A stretch of 64,000 nt of DNA from Clostridiales bacterium (GCA_029907205.1 JARYMI010000011.1:17483-81482); one strand, 5' to 3'. Counted from the stretch's first letter, positions 49,856 through 58,621 are shown. The notes: generated by a model not told the origin, from the sequence alone. Numbers and translations are program-made.

Positions 49856-51400
49856 ATGGTTAAAATATTCATCGACGATAAAGAGCTTGAAGTAAGCAAT
49901 GGCTTGACCATCCTCCGCGCTGCCGAAGGCGCCGGCATCCCCATCCCTCATTTCTGCTACCACCCGGCCTTTGCTCCTGAAGGAAGCTGCCGGATGTGTC
50001 TCGTTGAGATTAGCGGTCTGCCCAAGCTCGAGTTGGCCTGTTCGACTGTCGTGAGAGAAGGGATGAAGATTCTCACGGCGAGCGAAAAAGTCATCGAGGC
50101 CCGGAAGGCCGTCCTTGAATTCCTGCTGGCCGAACATCCGCTCGACTGCCCCATCTGTGACAAGGCAGGCGAATGCAAGCTCCAGGATTACTTCGAGGAA
50201 TACGGCTTTTTCGCGAGCCGATTCAAAGAAGCCAAGGAGAAAAGAGAAAAGAAAGTCCAGATCAGCAAGAATCTTATCCTCGACAGGGAACGCTGCATCC
50301 TCTGCACGCGCTGCCTCCGATTCCTGAGCGAGATCACAAAAACTCAGGATGTCGGCGTCCTCAACCGGGGGATTCATTCCGAGATTGCCGTCTATGAGTC
50401 TAACTTCATTGACAATCATTATGCAGGAAACCTGGCCGAGCTCTGTCCCGTCGGAGCCATCACCGACACGGACTTCCGATTTAAAACACGAGCCTGGTTT
50501 CTGGTCAAAAAGGAATCAATATGCCCGATGTGCAGCCGAGGCTGCAACATCTTTATCGATTCGCATCCCGGGTTTGCCCGAACGCCACTGGCTCAGAGGG
50601 TTTACCGCATCCGAGCCCGTGAAAACCAGGACATCAATTCTTTTTGGATTTGCGATTTTGGCCGCTATCATTATTCTTATATCGATCAAGGCAGACAGGA
50701 GAGGATAGTCCTGAAGAAAGAGGCAAAGGACACAGAGCTGAGCTGGGAGAAGGCGCTCATTATCCTGGCCGAAAAGGTTAAAAGCCTTGTGTACCTCAAA
50801 AAAAAGTCCCGGATTGGCGTGATCCTGAACACCTGGCTGACGAACGAAGAGCTTTACCTTGCGGATAAGGTTTTCAAGAAAGGACTGGGCCTGGAAAATA
50901 TCTATGTCGTCGACCCTCCCTCTGAAAAGGGAGATGATTTTTTGCTCACCGAAGAACGAACGCCTAACAGGCGTGGTCTCAAAGAGGTCGGCCTTCCCGA
51001 CCTGACTCCAGACCTCGGGAAACTCGCATTGCAAACAGATTTGTTGCTTATCTTCGGGACTTTTCTTGTCGGCAGGTTCAGCGTGACAGAGCTGAAAAGC
51101 GCTTTTGATAAAATCGGCACGAAATTTCTTTTCGCGGCGCACAAGAGCGCTCTTGATTCCCTTGTCGATGTCGTTATCCCGACGCCATTGATCGCCGAAA
51201 AGGGCGGCAGTTTGACCAACGTCAACGGGAAAGTTCAGTCCTTCTCACCGGCTCTCGATAATTCTCTTGGACTGCCCGAGTGGAAACTGCTGATTGACCT
51301 GGCAAAAGAGCTGAAGATTAATCATAAACCCTTCTGGCAGCTCAGTTCTCCTCAGGCGATTCTCGAGGAGATGGGCCGGGGGATTCCGTTTTTTAAGTAA
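49856..51400 (+). CDS. nuoG: NADH-quinone oxidoreductase subunit G, short form
   Basis: The ATG at 49856 (MVKIFIDDKELEV) is chosen; the frame is open to 49661 but that part shadows nuoF. The 514-residue protein has the 2Fe-2S ferredoxin domain (HFCYHPAF, SCRMCLVEI) and the C-terminal part of the His-Cys3 cluster (CPICDKAGEC). A CILCTRC...LCPVGA cluster follows, then a molybdopterin-oxidoreductase-type 4Fe-4S motif (CPMCSRGCN). The remaining domain is much shorter than in E. coli NuoG (about 900 residues), as in many short NuoG forms. It precedes nuoH by 6 bp. Confidence 0.92.
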   Translation: MVKIFIDDKELEVSNGLTILRAAEGAGIPIPHFCYHPAFAPEGSCRMCLVEISGLPKLELACSTVVREGMKILTASEKVIEARKAVLEFLLAEHPLDCPICDKAGECKLQDYFEEYGFFASRFKEAKEKREKKVQISKNLILDRERCILCTRCLRFLSEITKTQDVGVLNRGIHSEIAVYESNFIDNHYAGNLAELCPVGAITDTDFRFKTRAWFLVKKESICPMCSRGCNIFIDSHPGFARTPLAQRVYRIRARENQDINSFWICDFGRYHYSYIDQGRQERIVLKKEAKDTELSWEKALIILAEKVKSLVYLKKKSRIGVILNTWLTNEELYLADKVFKKGLGLENIYVVDPPSEKGDDFLLTEERTPNRRGLKEVGLPDLTPDLGKLALQTDLLLIFGTFLVGRFSVTELKSAFDKIGTKFLFAAHKSALDSLVDVVIPTPLIAEKGGSLTNVNGKVQSFSPALDNSLGLPEWKLLIDLAKELKINHKPFWQLSSPQAILEEMGRGIPFFK

Positions 51401-51406
51401 AAGACG

Positions 51407-52483
51407 ATGGATATTCTGATTATAGTCATCAAAATTGTCTGCGCACTGGTCTGGTTTCTCACTCTCACCCTTTATCTCACCTGGCTGGAAAGAAAAGAAA
51501 GCGCTGTGATCCAAGACCGGATTGGCGCCAACCGGGCCAATATTTTCGGGCTTCGGCTGATCGGGTTGTTCCAGCCTTTTGCCGATGCGATCAAGATGAT
51601 CTTCAAGGAAGATTTCGTGCCGCCTTTTGCCAGCAAGTTTCTCCACACTCTGGCCCCTTTCCTCTCCTTCTTCTTTGTGGCGGTCACGATCGCTGCTGTC
51701 CCCTTCGGCGACAGGCTCGAGATCGGCGGCCGACATATCAACCTCCAGATTCTTGACCTAAATGCCGGCCTGCTCTTCATCCTGGCCATGCTCTCGCTGG
51801 GAATCTACGGGATTATCATCAGTGGCTGGGCTTCGCGGAATCGGTTCACCCTCCTCGGTTCGATGAGAGGAGCCGCGCAGCTCATTTCCTACGAAGTCGC
51901 TCTCGGGCTTTCTTTGATCGGCGTAATCATGGTCTATCCTTCGCTACGCCTCCAGAGCATCGTCGCTTTTCAAGGGGAGAACCTTCTCGGCTGGATTCCC
52001 AAGTGGGGCATTTTCCTCCAGCCTTTTGGATTCCTTGTTTTCTTCTTTGCTGCCCTGGCCGAGACAAAACGCGTCCCCTTTGACCTGCCTGAAGGCGAAT
52101 CCGAAATCATCGGCTTTTTCACAGAATACGGAGGCCTGAAATGGGGCCTTTTCATGATGACGGATTTCATGGAGATTATCGTCGTCTCCTGTTTAGTGAC
52201 GACTCTCTTTTTCGGCGGCTGGCAAGTGCCCTGGATGTCGGCCGACGGCTTTCATTTCCCTTGGGGCGGAACATGGCTGTTGCCGCACGGAATCGTCGTT
52301 TTGTTTCAGCTTCTGGCCTTTAACCTGAAAGTCTTTTTCTTTTGCTGGCTGCAGATTCTCATTCGTTGGACATACCCCCGCTTCCGGTATGACCAGCTGA
52401 TGGACCTGGGATGGAAAGTCCTCATCCCTCTCAGCCTCATCAACATTATCGGAACAGGGATCGTGATGGGGATTCTCAAATGA
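51407..52483 (+). CDS. nuoH: NADH-quinone oxidoreductase subunit H
   Basis: The 358-residue membrane subunit has about eight helices, WLERKESAVIQDRIGANR near the N-terminus and the quinone-site loop AETKRVPFDLPEGESEI with the conserved acidic residues. NuoH anchors the peripheral arm and helps form the quinone chamber. It overlaps nuoI by four bases. Confidence 0.95.
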   Translation: MDILIIVIKIVCALVWFLTLTLYLTWLERKESAVIQDRIGANRANIFGLRLIGLFQPFADAIKMIFKEDFVPPFASKFLHTLAPFLSFFFVAVTIAAVPFGDRLEIGGRHINLQILDLNAGLLFILAMLSLGIYGIIISGWASRNRFTLLGSMRGAAQLISYEVALGLSLIGVIMVYPSLRLQSIVAFQGENLLGWIPKWGIFLQPFGFLVFFFAALAETKRVPFDLPEGESEIIGFFTEYGGLKWGLFMMTDFMEIIVVSCLVTTLFFGGWQVPWMSADGFHFPWGGTWLLPHGIVVLFQLLAFNLKVFFFCWLQILIRWTYPRFRYDQLMDLGWKVLIPLSLINIIGTGIVMGILK

Positions 52484-52953
52484 TCAAAGCGCTCGAGTAT
52501 TTCGTCGAGATCATCAAGGGGAGCCTCATCACCTGCAGGCATTTCATCGTCAACATGGTTTTTCACACCCTCAAGGTCCTTGGCATCAAGACGAAGCGCA
52601 AGGGGGCGGTGACGATCCAGTACCCTGAAGAAAAAAAAGAGATCGCTTCCCGGCACCGCAGCCTCCACCGGTTGATGCGCCGTGAAGACGGGAAACCGAG
52701 GTGCGTTTCCTGCATGCTCTGTGTCACTGTCTGCCCCTCTGAATGTATCGCCGTGGAAGCTACAGAGGACCCGGACCCAGAAATCCAGAAGATACCGGCC
52801 AAATTCAACATCGACATGAGCCGTTGCTGCTTCTGCGGGTTCTGTGTCGAGGCCTGTCCCGAAGACGCCATCCGCATGGACACGGCCAAGATCGAGATAG
52901 CGGAGTACGCGCGGAAAGACCTGATCTACGGTCTCGATAAACTGCTTGGATGA
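52480..52953 (+). CDS. nuoI: NADH-quinone oxidoreductase subunit I
   Basis: The ATG at 52480 overlaps the nuoH stop; the frame reaches 52411 but that part shadows nuoH. The 157-residue ferredoxin-type subunit has two 4Fe-4S motifs, CVSCMLCVTVCP and CCFCGFCVEACP, for clusters N6a and N6b. It is the last nuo gene here: the next gene, overlapping by four bases, encodes a metallo-beta-lactamase-fold protein rather than nuoJ. Confidence 0.95.
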   Translation: MIKALEYFVEIIKGSLITCRHFIVNMVFHTLKVLGIKTKRKGAVTIQYPEEKKEIASRHRSLHRLMRREDGKPRCVSCMLCVTVCPSECIAVEATEDPDPEIQKIPAKFNIDMSRCCFCGFCVEACPEDAIRMDTAKIEIAEYARKDLIYGLDKLLG

Positions 52954-53804
52954 CGGTCGATAAGCTCACGTTAGGGGATTTCGAAGTTTTCGGTCTCAGG
53001 GACGGATTTTTCTATCTCGACGGCGGCGCGATGTTCGGTATCGTCCCCAAAGTTTTATGGGAGAAGAAGTGTCCAGCCGATAGCAAGAACAGGATCAAGC
53101 TGGCTCTTAACTCTCTCTTGGTTAAGACGCCGGAAGCCCTCATTCTGGTGGAGACAGGCATCGGGTCAAAATCTGACCAGAAATTCCAGGATATTTATAG
53201 AATCGAGAGGAAACCAGGGCTTCTTGCTTCGCTTGAGCGCATGAGCTTCAGGCCCGAAGACATCGATGTTGTCATCAACACCCACCTTCATTTTGACCAC
53301 TGCGGAGGAAATACATCTCACGACAAAAAGGGGAGGATAACCCCGACATTTCCCCGGGCTAAGCACATCATCCAAAAGGGGGAGTGGGAATCGGCCCTCG
53401 ATCCAAATGAGAGAGAGAAGTCAAGCTACATCGCAGAGAACTTTCTTCCGCTTGAGAAACACGGGCTTCTTGAGCTCGTCCACGGGGGTCAGTTGGTTGT
53501 GCCAGGGGTTGAGGTTGTGCTGACGCCGGGACATACGTCGAGCCATCAGGCCGTAAAAGTTCGGTCAGGAAACCAGACACTTTTTTATCTTGGGGATCTG
53601 GTCCCAACCTCGGCGCATATCGGGCTTCCCTATATAATGAGTTATGACCTTTATCCTCTCGTCACGATCGAAACACGGAAAAGATGTTATGAGCAGGCGC
53701 TGGCTGAGAACTGGATTCTTGCCTTTGTCCATGACCCAATCCACTATTTTGGAAGAATCAGGAAGGCGCACGGCAAGTACGAGTTTGCTCCGCTTGAAAC
53801 CTGA
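52950..53804 (+). CDS. Metallo-beta-lactamase-fold hydrolase
   Basis: The ATG overlaps the nuoI stop (ATGA). The 284-residue protein has the metal-binding THLHFDHCGGN (HxHxDH), a later HTSSHQAV and LGDLVPTSAH. The sequence order resembles lactonase-type members such as N-acyl-homoserine-lactone hydrolases, but substrate cannot be inferred. No signal peptide is present, so it is cytoplasmic. Coupling to the nuo genes is odd for this family and may only reflect genome compaction. Confidence 0.9.
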   Translation: MTVDKLTLGDFEVFGLRDGFFYLDGGAMFGIVPKVLWEKKCPADSKNRIKLALNSLLVKTPEALILVETGIGSKSDQKFQDIYRIERKPGLLASLERMSFRPEDIDVVINTHLHFDHCGGNTSHDKKGRITPTFPRAKHIIQKGEWESALDPNEREKSSYIAENFLPLEKHGLLELVHGGQLVVPGVEVVLTPGHTSSHQAVKVRSGNQTLFYLGDLVPTSAHIGLPYIMSYDLYPLVTIETRKRCYEQALAENWILAFVHDPIHYFGRIRKAHGKYEFAPLET

Positions 53805-53831
53805 GTTTCCCACCAGCGGTTCCGCATTTTG

Positions 53832-53850
53832 TTTGACTTCACAGGTCAAA
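53832..53850. promoter_or_regulatory. Operator-like palindrome in the malic enzyme promoter
   Basis: TTTGAC and GTCAAA are perfect 6-bp arms around 7 bp. The palindrome covers the -35 box and most of the spacer of the malic enzyme promoter, a typical site for a repressor. Confidence 0.4.
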
Positions 53851-53860
53851 GGGCTATAAT
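53833..53860 (+). promoter_or_regulatory. Putative promoter of the malic enzyme gene
   Basis: TTGACT (53833-53838) and perfect TATAAT (53855-53860) with 16 bp spacing, 43 bp before the ATG. Confidence 0.65.
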
Positions 53861-53903
53861 ACTCCTTTATTCATATCCATTCATATCAAGGAGGTCATCA
53901 TCA

Positions 53904-55256
53904 ATGAGAAAAGAAGTGACGATTGAGGAATTATTGGCTAAGGCCGAAAAGCCCTCGAAAGAGGCCATCCGTCTTCATGCTTACTACAAAGGGAAAATTG
54001 GCGTCACCTTGAAGTGCCGCATCCGGAGTTTCGATGATTTTGCCGTTTGGTACACGCCAGGCGTGGCCGCTGTCTGCAAGGAGATTCACCAGGACCGCGA
54101 AAAAGCTTATGATTACACCAACAAATGGAATTTCGTGGCTATCATTTCAGATGGGTCGCGCGTCCTCGGGCTGGGAGATATCGGTCCTGAGGCAGGCCTT
54201 CCTGTCATGGAAGGGAAGGGGCTTTTGTACAAGTATCTGGGCGGAGTGGACGCCTTTCCGATTTGCCTAAATGAGAAAGACCCTGACAAGTTTATTGCTA
54301 TTGTCAAGGCTCTCCAGCCCACCTTCGGCGGCGTGAACCTTGAAGACATCTCTCATCCAAAGTGTTTCAAAATTTTAGATACCCTGCGTCAAGAGTGTGA
54401 AATTCCAGTCTGGCATGATGACCAGCAGGGGACTGCCTGTGTCACCGTTGCAGGGCTGATCAATGCGCTCAAAATCGTCGGCAAAAAGATCAATGAGGTG
54501 AGGGTAACCATGGTTGGTGCCGGTGCTTCTGGCGTGGCGATCGTCCGACTGCTCATGGCTGCAGGTGTCACGCCCGGCAACATCCTTTCTGTCGACTCCA
54601 AGGGAATCCTTCACCGTGATCGAAGCGACAGGGAAATCCTCCAGACAAAATTCAAGGAAAAATGGGACATCTGCCTGAAGACCAACGATAATCAAATCAA
54701 AGGGGATATTCCTGATGCCATCAGGGGAGCGGATGTGCTGATTTCAGCCTCAACGCCAGGTCCGGGCACTATCCGGAGAGACTGGGTCAAGACAATGGCC
54801 AAGGATGCCATCGTGTTTGCCGAAGCCAATCCGGTTCCCGAAATCTGGCCCTGGGAGGCAAAGGAGGCGGGAGCAAGAATAGTTGCCACAGGCCGGTCGG
54901 ATTTCCCCAACCAAATCAACAATTCATTAGGGTTCCCCGGAATTTTCAGGGGAGCTCTGGATATCCGTGCCAAGACAATCACAGACGAGATGTGTATTGC
55001 AGCAGCCAACGAGCTGGCCAAAGTTGCTGAAGATAATGGTCTGAGTGAGGAATACATCATCCCTAACATGGACCAGTGGGAGGTCTTTCCTCGAGAGGCT
55101 GTTGCTGTCGGCAACAAAGGAATCGAACAGGGAGTGGCCCGCAAAGCAGCTTCACCTGAAGAAAGGTTCAAGATTGCCGAGGAAATCATCGAGCAGGCAA
55201 GGAATCAAGTCAAAACATTGATGAAAGAAAAATTCATTATCGACCCTGACGAATAA
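53904..55256 (+). CDS. NAD(P)-dependent malic enzyme
   Basis: The ATG at 53904 follows AAGGAGG; the frame is open to 53829 but that runs over the promoter. The 450-residue protein has the malic-enzyme N-terminal signature FAVWYTPGVAAVCKEI and the HDDQQGTACV metal-binding segment. The NAD(P)-binding GAGASGVAIVRLL and the NPVPEI/GRSDFPNQINN region are also present. It decarboxylates malate to pyruvate with formation of NADH or NADPH. Cofactor choice is not clear from the sequence by eye. It is a single gene with a strong promoter. Confidence 0.95.
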   Translation: MRKEVTIEELLAKAEKPSKEAIRLHAYYKGKIGVTLKCRIRSFDDFAVWYTPGVAAVCKEIHQDREKAYDYTNKWNFVAIISDGSRVLGLGDIGPEAGLPVMEGKGLLYKYLGGVDAFPICLNEKDPDKFIAIVKALQPTFGGVNLEDISHPKCFKILDTLRQECEIPVWHDDQQGTACVTVAGLINALKIVGKKINEVRVTMVGAGASGVAIVRLLMAAGVTPGNILSVDSKGILHRDRSDREILQTKFKEKWDICLKTNDNQIKGDIPDAIRGADVLISASTPGPGTIRRDWVKTMAKDAIVFAEANPVPEIWPWEAKEAGARIVATGRSDFPNQINNSLGFPGIFRGALDIRAKTITDEMCIAAANELAKVAEDNGLSEEYIIPNMDQWEVFPREAVAVGNKGIEQGVARKAASPEERFKIAEEIIEQARNQVKTLMKEKFIIDPDE

Positions 55257-55601
55257 AAAACTTGTCTAAAAGTTGCCCTGATTAAGTGAATCGCCAGTTT
55301 GTTGACTTTTTGCAGGTGCCGTGGTATAAAATTGGCACGTAAGGTAAGGCAATCTGAGAACAAGGAGAGGTGCAGGGTTCACGCCAATGAGATCCGCAGA
55401 TTCAGTCCAGTACATGGACGACACAGTCCCGCTTTAATTCAGCTCGCCGGACTCCCTAAAGCAGCCCTGAATAAACTCATTTGTAAGAAGAGAGTATGTG
55501 CTTGCGGGAAAAGGAGGTGAGAAGGGGAAAAAACGGTTCTATTAAAAAGGCTAAACCCGAGGAATGTTTTTAAAGAAATGTCAAGAGAGGAGGTTAGAAA
55601 A
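55257..55601 (+). other. 345-bp intergenic region with promoter and long leader
   Basis: A strong promoter at 55302-55330 would give a leader of about 265 nt before the lipoprotein gene. The leader has a hairpin GTCCA/TGGAC (55405-55419) and two mutually exclusive pairings, GCTTTA (55431-55436) with TAAAGC (55457-55462) and TTCAG (55438-55442) with CTGAA (55467-55471). A 16-codon frame starting at 55387 has no well-placed ribosome site. No known riboswitch class was recognised. Confidence 0.5.
55302..55330 (+). promoter_or_regulatory. Strong putative promoter of the envelope lipoprotein/L,D-transpeptidase cluster
   Basis: TTGACT (55302-55307) and TATAAA (55325-55330) are separated by 17 bp. 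Confidence 0.6.
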
Positions 55602-56198
55602 ATGAAAAAACTTGTAAGGTTCTTTATCCTTGGTTTTTTTGCTGTTTCACTTTTCACGAGCTGCGCGAAGCAACCCTCCCAGGAGATGACTGACACGAGG
55701 GCTGCCGTGGAAGCCGCGATCAAAGAAGGAGCCGATGTCTACGCCGCCGATGAGCAAAAGAAGCTGAACGACGACTTGACCGCTGCTCTTGATGAAATCG
55801 CTACGCAGGACAAAAAGTTCTTCAAGAAATTCGGGACAGCCAAGGAAATGCTGGCCAAGGTGAAGGCGGACGCTGAGGCCTTGAAGGCCGCCATTCCGGC
55901 CAAAAAAGAAGCAGCTAAAAACGCCGCTTTGACCGCCCAGCAGGAAGCCAGGGCTGCTCTTGATGAAGCCAAAGCGTTTTTGGAAAAGGCTCCTAAAGGA
56001 AAGGGAACAAAAGCCGATATCGAGGCATTCACGGCCGACCTTAAAGGGCTGGAGGATTCTTTCCCAGAGATCCAGGCTGCCATCGACAGAGAGGACTTCT
56101 TCGGAGCCTCGAACACCGCGGCCATGATAAAAGAGAAAGCGGCTGGCGTCTCCGAGCAGATCAAGCAGGCGATCGAAAAGGTAAAGGGCAAAAGATAA
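55602..56198 (+). CDS. Ala/Lys/Glu-rich helical lipoprotein
   Basis: The ATG at 55602 follows GAGAGGAGGT; an earlier ATG at 55578 in frame would put nine residues before the signal and lacks a site. The 198-residue product has a lipoprotein signal with lipobox LFTSC. The mature protein is almost entirely helical and alanine/lysine/glutamate-rich, with segments such as AADEQKKLNDDLTAALDEI and QEARAALDEAKAFLEKAP. It resembles DUF4398-type helical envelope lipoproteins and shares a 'GA-VYA-E' start with the next gene. A structural or peptidoglycan-tethering role is possible but unproven. Confidence 0.78.
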   Translation: MKKLVRFFILGFFAVSLFTSCAKQPSQEMTDTRAAVEAAIKEGADVYAADEQKKLNDDLTAALDEIATQDKKFFKKFGTAKEMLAKVKADAEALKAAIPAKKEAAKNAALTAQQEARAALDEAKAFLEKAPKGKGTKADIEAFTADLKGLEDSFPEIQAAIDREDFFGASNTAAMIKEKAAGVSEQIKQAIEKVKGKR

Positions 56199-56231
56199 TC
56201 CTTTCCTGATTCTGAGTTTTTTTTACGCAAG

Positions 56232-57317
56232 TTGAAGACTGCCCGTATTTTTGCGCTGGCCGGCCTTACCATCTTTATTCTTTCGTGCCAGACGCCGCCC
56301 CTCCCTTCAGAGGTCGAGCACGCTCGTGAGCAGGAAAACAACCTTTGGAGGGCCGGCGCGGCGGTTTATGCGCCAGAGGAATACACCCAGTACTTGGCTT
56401 CTCTCCGCCTGGCCAAAGACATGTTCATCAAAGAGAAGGCCAAGTTCGGCTGGTTTCGCAATTACAAAGAAGTTGAAGCCGGGTTTCAGGAAGTCTTAAC
56501 CAGAGGCCAGGCCCTGCTCCAGAGTGTGGAAGAAAAAAAGGCTCTCAAATCTCGCACCCTGTCGGAGCAGCTCGAAACGCTGCGAGAGCGCATCCAGAGA
56601 ATCTGGAAGCTCATCCTCACAGTTAACGAGACTCAGGTTGTCCGGCGGAGTCTTGCCCGGGCCGAGGTCGCTATGATGGAGTCTGAGGCTCTTCTGGGCA
56701 AGGAAAAGTATGCCGAAATCAGCAGAAAAATTGCTGTCATCCAATTCCATCTTGGTCAAGCTGAGGAAGCCGTCTTTTCCATTCTGGCGCGCTACGCTGA
56801 GGAGGCCCAGGTTGAGACATGGCGACGATGGGCGATGGAGACCATTGCTGAATCTCGGAAAAAAGGCGCGACAGCTATTCTTATCACAAAGCTTGACCGC
56901 ACCTTGACCGTCTATAGAGGCGGGAAAGTCGCTGCTGTCTATAATATCGGGCTTGGAAAATACGGCTTGTCCGACAAACTCTACGCTGGAGACGAAGCCA
57001 CACCAGAGGGAAGGTATAAAGTCATCAAGAAAATCCCCCAGAGCCGATTCCACAAGGCCCTGCTCATCGACTATCCGAATGACGAGGATAAGAAAGAGTT
57101 TTCTCAGGCCAAGAAAAAGGGTCTCATTCCTCCGCAAGCCGGAATTGGAGGGCTGATCGAGATCCACGGCGGAGGAGAGGACAGCTTGACCGGCGGTTGC
57201 GTCGCCGTCGAGGATAGCGTGATGGACAAGCTTTTTAATGAGGTCTCCATCGGCACTCCGGTCACCATCATCGGTTCCACGGAGAGCGTGGCCGAATTGC
57301 TGGCTTCTCTGAAGTGA
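56232..57317 (+). CDS. Lipoprotein L,D-transpeptidase (YkuD fold, YafK-like)
   Basis: A TTG at 56232 is used because the lipoprotein signal (FILSC) begins right there; the ribosome site is poor. The 361-residue product has a helical N-terminal half (about 30-190) similar in pattern to the preceding lipoprotein (GAAVYAPEEYTQYLASLRLA), then a YkuD catalytic domain. His312 and Cys323 in IHGGGEDSLTGGCVAVED are the expected catalytic pair, with the short His-Cys spacing seen in the YafK/COG3034 type. Such enzymes make or cut links at diaminopimelate in the periplasm. It is 9 bp from the next transpeptidase gene. Confidence 0.85.
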   Translation: MKTARIFALAGLTIFILSCQTPPLPSEVEHAREQENNLWRAGAAVYAPEEYTQYLASLRLAKDMFIKEKAKFGWFRNYKEVEAGFQEVLTRGQALLQSVEEKKALKSRTLSEQLETLRERIQRIWKLILTVNETQVVRRSLARAEVAMMESEALLGKEKYAEISRKIAVIQFHLGQAEEAVFSILARYAEEAQVETWRRWAMETIAESRKKGATAILITKLDRTLTVYRGGKVAAVYNIGLGKYGLSDKLYAGDEATPEGRYKVIKKIPQSRFHKALLIDYPNDEDKKEFSQAKKKGLIPPQAGIGGLIEIHGGGEDSLTGGCVAVEDSVMDKLFNEVSIGTPVTIIGSTESVAELLASLK

Positions 57318-57326
57318 CCTAAAAAT

Positions 57327-57986
57327 ATGGCGAAGGTGAAAAAGACAAGAAAAAAATCACTGCGCAGGGTCCTGCTTGCATGTCTGGCAGTTTTTGTTGT
57401 TTTAGAGCTTGTCGCTTACTATTTTGCCTGGCCTAGGCGCGCAGCCGATGAAATAAAGGGAGAGAAAAAAAAAGAGGAAGAGTTAGACCGGCGGCTGGCT
57501 GCCCAGAATTCTTCCCTCGAGCGGAGGGTCAAGACGCTCGCTCCGCGGGGGATTTATATTGTGGTTGACTCGGGGAACAATATCCTTAGCCTCAGGAGAG
57601 GCCCGGAGATCTTGCGCCGGGTTGTCGTTTCCTGCGGCAGCGGAAGCATCCTCGAAGAACCCGGAGGCCGCCGGCGCTGGGTTTTCGACACGCCGAGAGG
57701 TGGGTTCTATATCAAGTCCAAAGTCAAGAACCCCGACTGGATCAAGCCTGACTGGGCCTTTATCGAGGAAGGCGAAAAAATTCCCAAAGATCCGCGAGAA
57801 AGAGTCGAGTCCGGTGTGCTCGGAGAGTATGCCCTTGGTTTCGGAGATGGGTATTTCATTCATGGGACTCTTTACACCAGGCTCCTCGGCCGGAGTGTCA
57901 CCCATGGCTGCATCCGGGTCGGGGATGAAGACCTAAAGGTTATCTTTGAAAAGGTCTCGATAGGGACAAAGGTCTTCATTTATTAA
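57327..57986 (+). CDS. L,D-transpeptidase (YkuD/ErfK type)
   Basis: The 219-residue protein has one N-terminal membrane helix (about residues 13-32), a short linker and a YkuD domain with His179 in FIHGTL and Cys195 in THGCIRV, the canonical ErfK spacing and motif. It should form 3-3 peptidoglycan cross-links or attach lipoproteins in the periplasm. The close pairing with the YafK-like enzyme upstream and the next gene, which looks like a catalytically dead relative, marks a three-gene envelope unit. Confidence 0.9.
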   Translation: MAKVKKTRKKSLRRVLLACLAVFVVLELVAYYFAWPRRAADEIKGEKKKEEELDRRLAAQNSSLERRVKTLAPRGIYIVVDSGNNILSLRRGPEILRRVVVSCGSGSILEEPGGRRRWVFDTPRGGFYIKSKVKNPDWIKPDWAFIEEGEKIPKDPRERVESGVLGEYALGFGDGYFIHGTLYTRLLGRSVTHGCIRVGDEDLKVIFEKVSIGTKVFIY

Positions 57987-57997
57987 CTGCACTGACC

Positions 57998-58621
57998 ATG
58001 CGCGCAAGACTCCTCCTTGCATTGACTGTGATGGGTTACAGCTTTGCTGTTTCGGGCGAAAAAATCCAATCCCAAGGACTCAAGAACCAATTTCTTAAAG
58101 AGGAGCTGGCGCTTGCCAGGGCCCCTTCTTCTTATTTTGTCGTCGACCTTCAGACCAGAATATTCCAGCTCAAAGCCAGCGGCCTGACGCTCCGGGAATG
58201 GAAAATCGAGAGGCTAAGACGGTGGGGAGACCCTGTTCCGCTCCGGGCTATCAGTATTGAGAAAAAGAGCGCTCTTTTTGCGCCCAAGCGGAAAAAAATC
58301 AAGCCTGGAGCTAACCAGGAAGGAGAAACGCACGAGCTCGAAGTTCTTGAATTAAAAGATATGCCTTCGTCTTTTAGCCTCTGCCTGGACAGAGGTCTGT
58401 ACATTTATGTTAGGCCCAGGCCAGAGACTTTCTTGTCAAGAGCCTGGGAAATCGGCCGTTTTTTGAGATGGTATACCTTGATTCCGCTGAAAAACCTTTG
58501 GTTTGAAATGAAAAAGGAGCCCCTGACTGCACTAGACATAAAAGTATTAAATAAAGAAGAAGCCAAGTCCCTTTATTGGGCTTTATTAGAAGGCCACAAG
58601 GGTTTGATTTATCCTTTTTGA
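57998..58621 (+). CDS. Exported protein related to L,D-transpeptidases but lacking the active site
   Basis: The 207-residue product has a signal peptide (about 1-19). SYFVVDLQTRIFQLKASG matches in pattern the first YkuD strands of the preceding enzyme (IYIVVDSGNNILSLRRGP). No HGxx...GC motif is found anywhere, so transpeptidase chemistry is not expected. The basic C-terminal half (RFLRWYTLIPLKNLW) is unlike YkuD. It may be a non-catalytic partner of the two neighbouring enzymes. The family is otherwise unrecognised. It starts 11 bp after the previous stop. Confidence 0.7.
   Translation: MRARLLLALTVMGYSFAVSGEKIQSQGLKNQFLKEELALARAPSSYFVVDLQTRIFQLKASGLTLREWKIERLRRWGDPVPLRAISIEKKSALFAPKRKKIKPGANQEGETHELEVLELKDMPSSFSLCLDRGLYIYVRPRPETFLSRAWEIGRFLRWYTLIPLKNLWFEMKKEPLTALDIKVLNKEEAKSLYWALLEGHKGLIYPF

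Noticed and set aside
55387..55437. 16-codon leader peptide in the lipoprotein leader
   Set aside because: The nearest ribosome-like sequence is about 15 bases away or points to a 6-codon GTG frame; no run of regulatory codons.
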